Part shown: positions 28,511 through 32,204 of the stretch, piece by piece
Layout of the letters: each line of letters opens with the position of its first letter
Numbering within the stretch: position 1 is the first letter of the stretch
Assembly (NCBI GenBank): GCA_023435825.1
Contig: JAEZMB010000030.1
Span: 1 to 32,204 of the forward strand
Reading direction: 5' to 3'
Length of the DNA: 32,204 nt
DNA from: Pseudomonadota bacterium
GTDB lineage: Bacteria; Desulfobacterota; Desulfovibrionia; Desulfovibrionales; Desulfovibrionaceae
Made by a program: the position numbers and the translations under genes
The notes under the pieces: generated by a model
Told to the model about the DNA's origin: nothing
The model's input: the letters and a program-made list of their open reading frames with translations, nothing else
Database searches by the model: none

Positions 28511-29062
28511 ATGCCGTCATATTTTTTCCGTCTGGCCCTGTGCTGCCTGCTCGGGGCGGCCGTTTTTGCCGCGCCGGCCGGCCGGGCGAGCGCCGAGGAG
28601 ACCACCCAGGGCCTGACCCGCTTTTTCCAGGGCAAGTCCCGGGACCTGCCGGCCGCGCCCATCGATTTCCAGGTCATGGCCGGCTACGCCGTGCTGCGCA
28701 CCGGCAATCCCGACAGCGCCGGCCGCTACGCCATGACGGCCTTCAACGTGGTCAAGGTCGCTCCGGACATCTACCGCCTGGACATGAGCCTGGAAAAGCC
28801 GCTGGCCCGCAACGTCCCCACCTACGAGCCGGCCTACTACTTCACCGAGAACCGCACCTACTATTTCTGGTACCAAAACGGTGAGGAGATCCTCTTTAAA
28901 ATCGGCAACAAGCGCGTGCCGGTCAAGCTTGGCCGCAAGGACCTCACCCGGGTGGATATCCACCCGCCCGACGCCTACACCGTCATCCGGGAAACCATGC
29001 TCCAAAACATCTCCTTCGACGACGGCACGGCCACCATCCACCTGCAGCTGAAATTCAAATAG
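28511..29062 (+). CDS. Secreted protein of unknown function
   Basis: A 183-residue exported protein. The start at 28511 has GGAG 7 bases upstream; the ATG 3 bases earlier is also possible. A signal peptide (about 1-26) ends near GRASAEE. The mature part is a single small domain rich in Tyr and Phe (YYFTENRTYYFWYQNGEEILFK) with TVIRETMLQNISFDDGTATIHLQLKF at the C-terminus, which reads like an all-beta periplasmic domain. I do not recognise a family. It precedes the methyltransferase-fold and glycosyltransferase genes with short gaps (11 and 54 bp), so it may be the first gene of that unit. Confidence 0.75.
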   Translation: MPSYFFRLALCCLLGAAVFAAPAGRASAEETTQGLTRFFQGKSRDLPAAPIDFQVMAGYAVLRTGNPDSAGRYAMTAFNVVKVAPDIYRLDMSLEKPLARNVPTYEPAYYFTENRTYYFWYQNGEEILFKIGNKRVPVKLGRKDLTRVDIHPPDAYTVIRETMLQNISFDDGTATIHLQLKFK

Positions 29063-29073
29063 GAAGATTCGCC

Positions 29074-29628
29074 ATGGCCGACACGCTGCTCCCATTGCTC
29101 GATGCGCTCAAGAAAACCGGACGCTGCCGGATCTTCGTGGAGACCGGCACGGCCGAGGGCGACACGGCCCTGGCCGCCGGCGACCGCTTCGACACCGTCA
29201 TCACCATGGAGGCCGACCCGGACGTCGCCGCCGCCGCCCACGAACGTCTTTCCGGGCGCAAGGGCATCCTGCCCCTGACCGGCGACAGCCGGGAGCTTTT
29301 GGCCAAGCTCATGCCGCGCCTGGCCGGGCCGGCCGTCTTCTGGCTGGCCGCCGCCTCGCGTCCCGGGGCCGACGACGGCGACGGCGGCCCCCTGGCCGCC
29401 GAGCTTGCCGCCGTGAGCGCCTCCCCCCTGCCCCACCTGGTGGTCGTGCCCCAGGCGGCAAGCCTGCCCGGCCGCGACGCCTTGCTGGCCGCCCTGGGCG
29501 CGGGTTCGGCCCGGGACGTGGCCCTGATCGAGGACAGGCTCGTTGCCGTGCCGCGCGCCGAAGCCGCTGTGTGGAGCATCCTTTGCCCGGACGGACGGCC
29601 GGAGTTCCTCCTGCCCGGCCATGGCTAA
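29074..29628 (+). CDS. SAM-methyltransferase-fold protein
   Basis: A 184-residue cytoplasmic protein whose first 110 residues fit a class I methyltransferase Rossmann core: IFVETGTAEGDTAL (SAM loop, about 20-33), then ITMEADPDVAAAAHERL (acidic strand end), and LTGDSRELLAKLM. The later half is shorter than usual and lacks a clear catalytic block, so catalysis is uncertain. AGGAAG lies 7 bases before the ATG. Proteins of this type often accompany glycosyltransferases in glycan loci, and one follows here after 54 bp. Confidence 0.75.
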   Translation: MADTLLPLLDALKKTGRCRIFVETGTAEGDTALAAGDRFDTVITMEADPDVAAAAHERLSGRKGILPLTGDSRELLAKLMPRLAGPAVFWLAAASRPGADDGDGGPLAAELAAVSASPLPHLVVVPQAASLPGRDALLAALGAGSARDVALIEDRLVAVPRAEAAVWSILCPDGRPEFLLPGHG

Positions 29629-29682
29629 GCGCCTCCAGCCCAGGACCGGCCGCCGCGCCCGACGCCGCCCCAAAGCCGCGCC

Positions 29683-32034
29683 ATGAAAAAACCCCGCATC
29701 ACCTTTGCCGTCATGGTGTTCAACGGGGAGCCGTTCACCCGTTACTGCCTGCGCCAGCTCTATCCCTTCGCCCACCAGATCGTGGTCGTCGAAGGGGCCG
29801 TGGCGGCGGCCATGGGCCAGGCCCGGCCCGACGGCCGCTCCCGCGACGGCACCCTGGAAACCTTGCTCGCCTTCCAGGCGGACGAGGACCCGGACGGCAA
29901 ACTGGCCATCGTCACCCGGGACGGCCCCTGGGCGGACAGGGAGGCCATGGGCCGGGCGGCGGCCCAGCGGACCACGGGCGACTATTTCTGGCAGGTGGAC
30001 ATCGACGAGTTCTACCGTGACCGCGACATGGCCCTGGTGCTGGAACTGTTGGCCGACGATCCCGGGCTGACCGCCGCCGCGTTCCGGCGGCGCGAGTTCT
30101 TCGCCGCTCCGGATTTCGAGAGCGGCAGTCCGCATTTCCTGGCCGGCGACGACGCACGCCGCCGCCTTTTCCGCTTCGCCCCGGGCAGCCGCTACGTCAG
30201 CCGCCGGCCGACCACCGTGGTCGACGCCGCCGGGATCGACCTGTTCGCCGTCCGGCCCATCCCGGCCGAGAGCCTGGCCCGCCTGGGCGTGCGGGTGTTT
30301 CACTATCCGTTGCTGTTTCCCAAGCAGGTCTTCGAGAAAACCGCCGCCCGGGCCGCCGAGGACATCCCGCGCGCCCAGGCCCTGTCGGACTGGGCCGAAC
30401 GGCAGTATCTGGGCCTTGGCGACCCCTTCAATCTTTGCAGCGTCACCGACCAGCCCGGCTGGATTGTGCCCTGCCACGACGACCACCCCTCCCAGGCCCA
30501 GGCGTTGTGGAACGACGCCCGGCGCGGCCGGCTGGCCGTCGCGCCCTATCCGGCCGCCGGGCGCAAGAAGCTTGCCCGATTGGCCGAAAACCCCGACTAC
30601 CGACGCCGCATCCGCCGCATTCTCGACGAACTGGCCCGCCGGGAGCCCGGCAAGCGCCGCATGGCCCTGGACGACCCTTTTTTCGTCAAGCGCGTGCGCG
30701 AGCAGGTCGACGGGCTGCGCCTGGCCCTGGTCAACCGGCGCGACGCCGACGACGACGCGGGCCAAACGGCCTTTTCCCTGGCCCGGGCCCTGAGCGCCGG
30801 CCCGGATGACGCGAGTTGCCTGGTCTGGCAAAGCCGTCGCGACGACTATTGGATCGAGACCGTGCCGGCCAACGCCGACGGCCGCGCCCCGGCCGGCGCG
30901 GCGGCCCGGGCCGGCCTGCCCGGCTACGACCTGACCGGGGCCTTTGTCTGGCCCGAGCGCCCGGCCATTGCCCGGGCCGATCTGCTCCACGCCCACGACC
31001 TGCGCCCCGACTACGCCCACCCGTTCGCCGCCGCCTTCTGGAGCCTGGCCAAGCCGCTGGTCTGGACGTTCCACGACCGGCAGTCCCTCGCCGGCCACAG
31101 TCGGCAAACCGGCTGGGACGATTGCCCGGAACTTTCCATCGCCCCCGGACCGGCCGTGGAGGCCGCCGCGCGGCTGTGGGGCGACCGGCAGGCCGCCGGC
31201 CAGATGCTCGACGCCCATATCGCCGTGCCCACCAGGAGGCTGGCCGACGCCGTGGCGAAGAGCTGTCTCGGACATCTGCCCGTCACGGTCATCCCCAACG
31301 GCATCGACACGGCCGTTTTCGCCCCGCGCGACCGGGCCGCCGCCCGGGAGCGCCTGGGCCTGCCCCGGGACGGGGTCATCCTGGCCTTTCGCGCCGGCAG
31401 CGGCCCGGCCGACGGACGGGCGGGCAGCGGCCGGCTGTTGGCAGCATTGTCACGGCTGGCGCCGGGTTTTCCCCACCTGTGTCTGCTCAACATCGGCGGC
31501 GAGCTGACCGGCACGGGCCTGCCCGTGTTCAACCTGCCCCAGGCCGACGACGCGACCCAGGCCGAGGCCTACGCCGCCGCCGATGTGTTGGCCTGCCCTG
31601 GCCGAATCGAGGCCTTCGGACAGGCCGTGGCCCAGGCCATGGCCTGCGGTTTGCCCGTGGCCTGCCTGGACGCAGATGGGCCGACGGAGCTGGTCGAGGA
31701 CGGCGAAACCGCCCTTGTGGTCCGGCCGGGTGACGACGACGGCTTTGTCTCGGCCCTGGCCCGCCTCATCGCCGACGCCCCCTTGCGCGCCCGCCTGGGG
31801 GGCCAAGCGGCGGCGCGCGGCCGGGCCTGCGACGTGGCGACCATGGCCGGCCGCTACCGCGAGCTGTATCTGCGGACCATCGCCGAGCGCGCCGCCCGGC
31901 CGGCCAAGGTCCGCCGGGAAATCGCCCGCAGCCAGCGCGCCGCCGGAGCGCGCCTGCTGGAAGCGCTGGGCGCGGCCGGCAACGTCGTGGGCAGGCTAGC
32001 CCTGGCCGCCGCCCTGCACCGGCTGCCAGCCTGA
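29683..32034 (+). CDS. Two-domain glycosyltransferase (GT2-like plus GT4)
   Basis: A 783-residue protein. The N-terminal third (about 1-300) resembles a GT2/GT-A fold: FAVMVFNGEPFTRYCLRQLYPFA, then a DID metal-binding motif (Asp106, Asp108 in WQVDIDEFY). The C-terminal half (about 400-740) is a GT4/GT-B domain with VIPNGIDTAVF and the ADVLACPGRIEAFGQ block. In that block the usual second Glu of the EX7E motif is Gln (Glu643, Gln651). The last 50 residues are basic and hydrophobic and might associate with the membrane. No signal peptide. No strong ribosome-binding site precedes the ATG, so it may depend on the upstream gene. Substrates are unknown; context suggests a surface glycan. Confidence 0.88.
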   Translation: MKKPRITFAVMVFNGEPFTRYCLRQLYPFAHQIVVVEGAVAAAMGQARPDGRSRDGTLETLLAFQADEDPDGKLAIVTRDGPWADREAMGRAAAQRTTGDYFWQVDIDEFYRDRDMALVLELLADDPGLTAAAFRRREFFAAPDFESGSPHFLAGDDARRRLFRFAPGSRYVSRRPTTVVDAAGIDLFAVRPIPAESLARLGVRVFHYPLLFPKQVFEKTAARAAEDIPRAQALSDWAERQYLGLGDPFNLCSVTDQPGWIVPCHDDHPSQAQALWNDARRGRLAVAPYPAAGRKKLARLAENPDYRRRIRRILDELARREPGKRRMALDDPFFVKRVREQVDGLRLALVNRRDADDDAGQTAFSLARALSAGPDDASCLVWQSRRDDYWIETVPANADGRAPAGAAARAGLPGYDLTGAFVWPERPAIARADLLHAHDLRPDYAHPFAAAFWSLAKPLVWTFHDRQSLAGHSRQTGWDDCPELSIAPGPAVEAAARLWGDRQAAGQMLDAHIAVPTRRLADAVAKSCLGHLPVTVIPNGIDTAVFAPRDRAAARERLGLPRDGVILAFRAGSGPADGRAGSGRLLAALSRLAPGFPHLCLLNIGGELTGTGLPVFNLPQADDATQAEAYAAADVLACPGRIEAFGQAVAQAMACGLPVACLDADGPTELVEDGETALVVRPGDDDGFVSALARLIADAPLRARLGGQAAARGRACDVATMAGRYRELYLRTIAERAARPAKVRREIARSQRAAGARLLEALGAAGNVVGRLALAAALHRLPA

Positions 32035-32204
32035 GATGGTGGCGCTTCAGCCGCTTCGGCCCTACGGATCGCGTTCCATAAAACCCGCGACGTCGCGCCT
32101 CAGCCAACACAATCCCTACCCATCGACTCCCTGCCCAACGCCAAGCCCCCTTTACCCTTTGTCTTCATGCGGGGGGTCTGGGGGCCGCAGGCCCCCCGCG
32201 GAGG
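32035..32204. other. Right-edge non-coding region with a G/C hairpin
   Basis: No gene is visible. GGGGGCC-GCA-GGCCCCC at 32180-32196 forms a strong stem that sits about 145 bases after the glycosyltransferase stop. It may be a terminator or a GC palindrome of the kind that recurs between genes in desulfovibrios. The window is cut at 32204, so what follows is unknown. Confidence 0.5.

Noticed and set aside
28975..31275. Minus-strand open frame of 766 codons
   Set aside because: Antisense of the methyltransferase-fold and glycosyltransferase genes, with biased composition.

Overview
The window looks like a chromosomal segment of a high-GC sulfate-reducing bacterium of the Desulfovibrio/Solidesulfovibrio type. 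This is an inference from the mostly GC-rich genes, futalosine-pathway menaquinone synthesis (mqnE), a very large CheB-CheR-PAS-histidine kinase, an ATPase-GNAT fusion and an LplT-PlsC-Aas fusion. No 16S rRNA or sulfate-reduction gene is present to settle it.

Layout. Positions 1-6138 carry four minus-strand genes: a PaaI-type thioesterase, an AraC-family regulator, a secreted protein of unknown function and a periplasmic arylsulfatase. A glutaredoxin is divergent from the thioesterase. Positions 7056-15182 hold a 2142-residue CheB-CheR-multi-PAS-HisKA-HATPase-REC protein, then an RsbW-like ATPase fused to a GNAT domain. Two tandem copies of a roughly 105-bp MITE-like element follow, the first sharing its TAG with the stop codon of the fusion gene.

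The most interesting region is 15476-18977. A TetR-family repressor, a secreted VIT/von Willebrand A protein ending in a GlyGly-CTERM-like tail, and a rhombosortase (rhomboid-type GlyGly-CTERM protease) lie in a row. The TetR promoter and the VIT-vWA leader carry closely matching 22-bp palindromes. This suggests a self-contained, switchable one-target/one-protease surface-anchoring module. After a terminator comes a trifunctional lysophospholipid transporter/acyltransferase/acyl-ACP synthetase, which may be relevant because GlyGly-CTERM anchoring has been linked to a glycerophosphoethanolamine modification.

Positions 22758 to about 24700 are sharply AT-rich and encode a lone AIPR-family (abortive infection) protein beside a tRNA-Pro(GGG): a small defence island or its remnant, without a visible integrase. 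Beyond the tRNA the DNA is GC-rich again: an SDR-DUF2867 fusion translationally overlapped with a GNAT, a third MITE copy that again supplies the stop codon, mqnE on the minus strand, a divergent secreted protein, a SAM-methyltransferase-fold protein and a two-domain glycosyltransferase. The window begins in a G/C homopolymer palindrome and ends in a G/C-rich hairpin.
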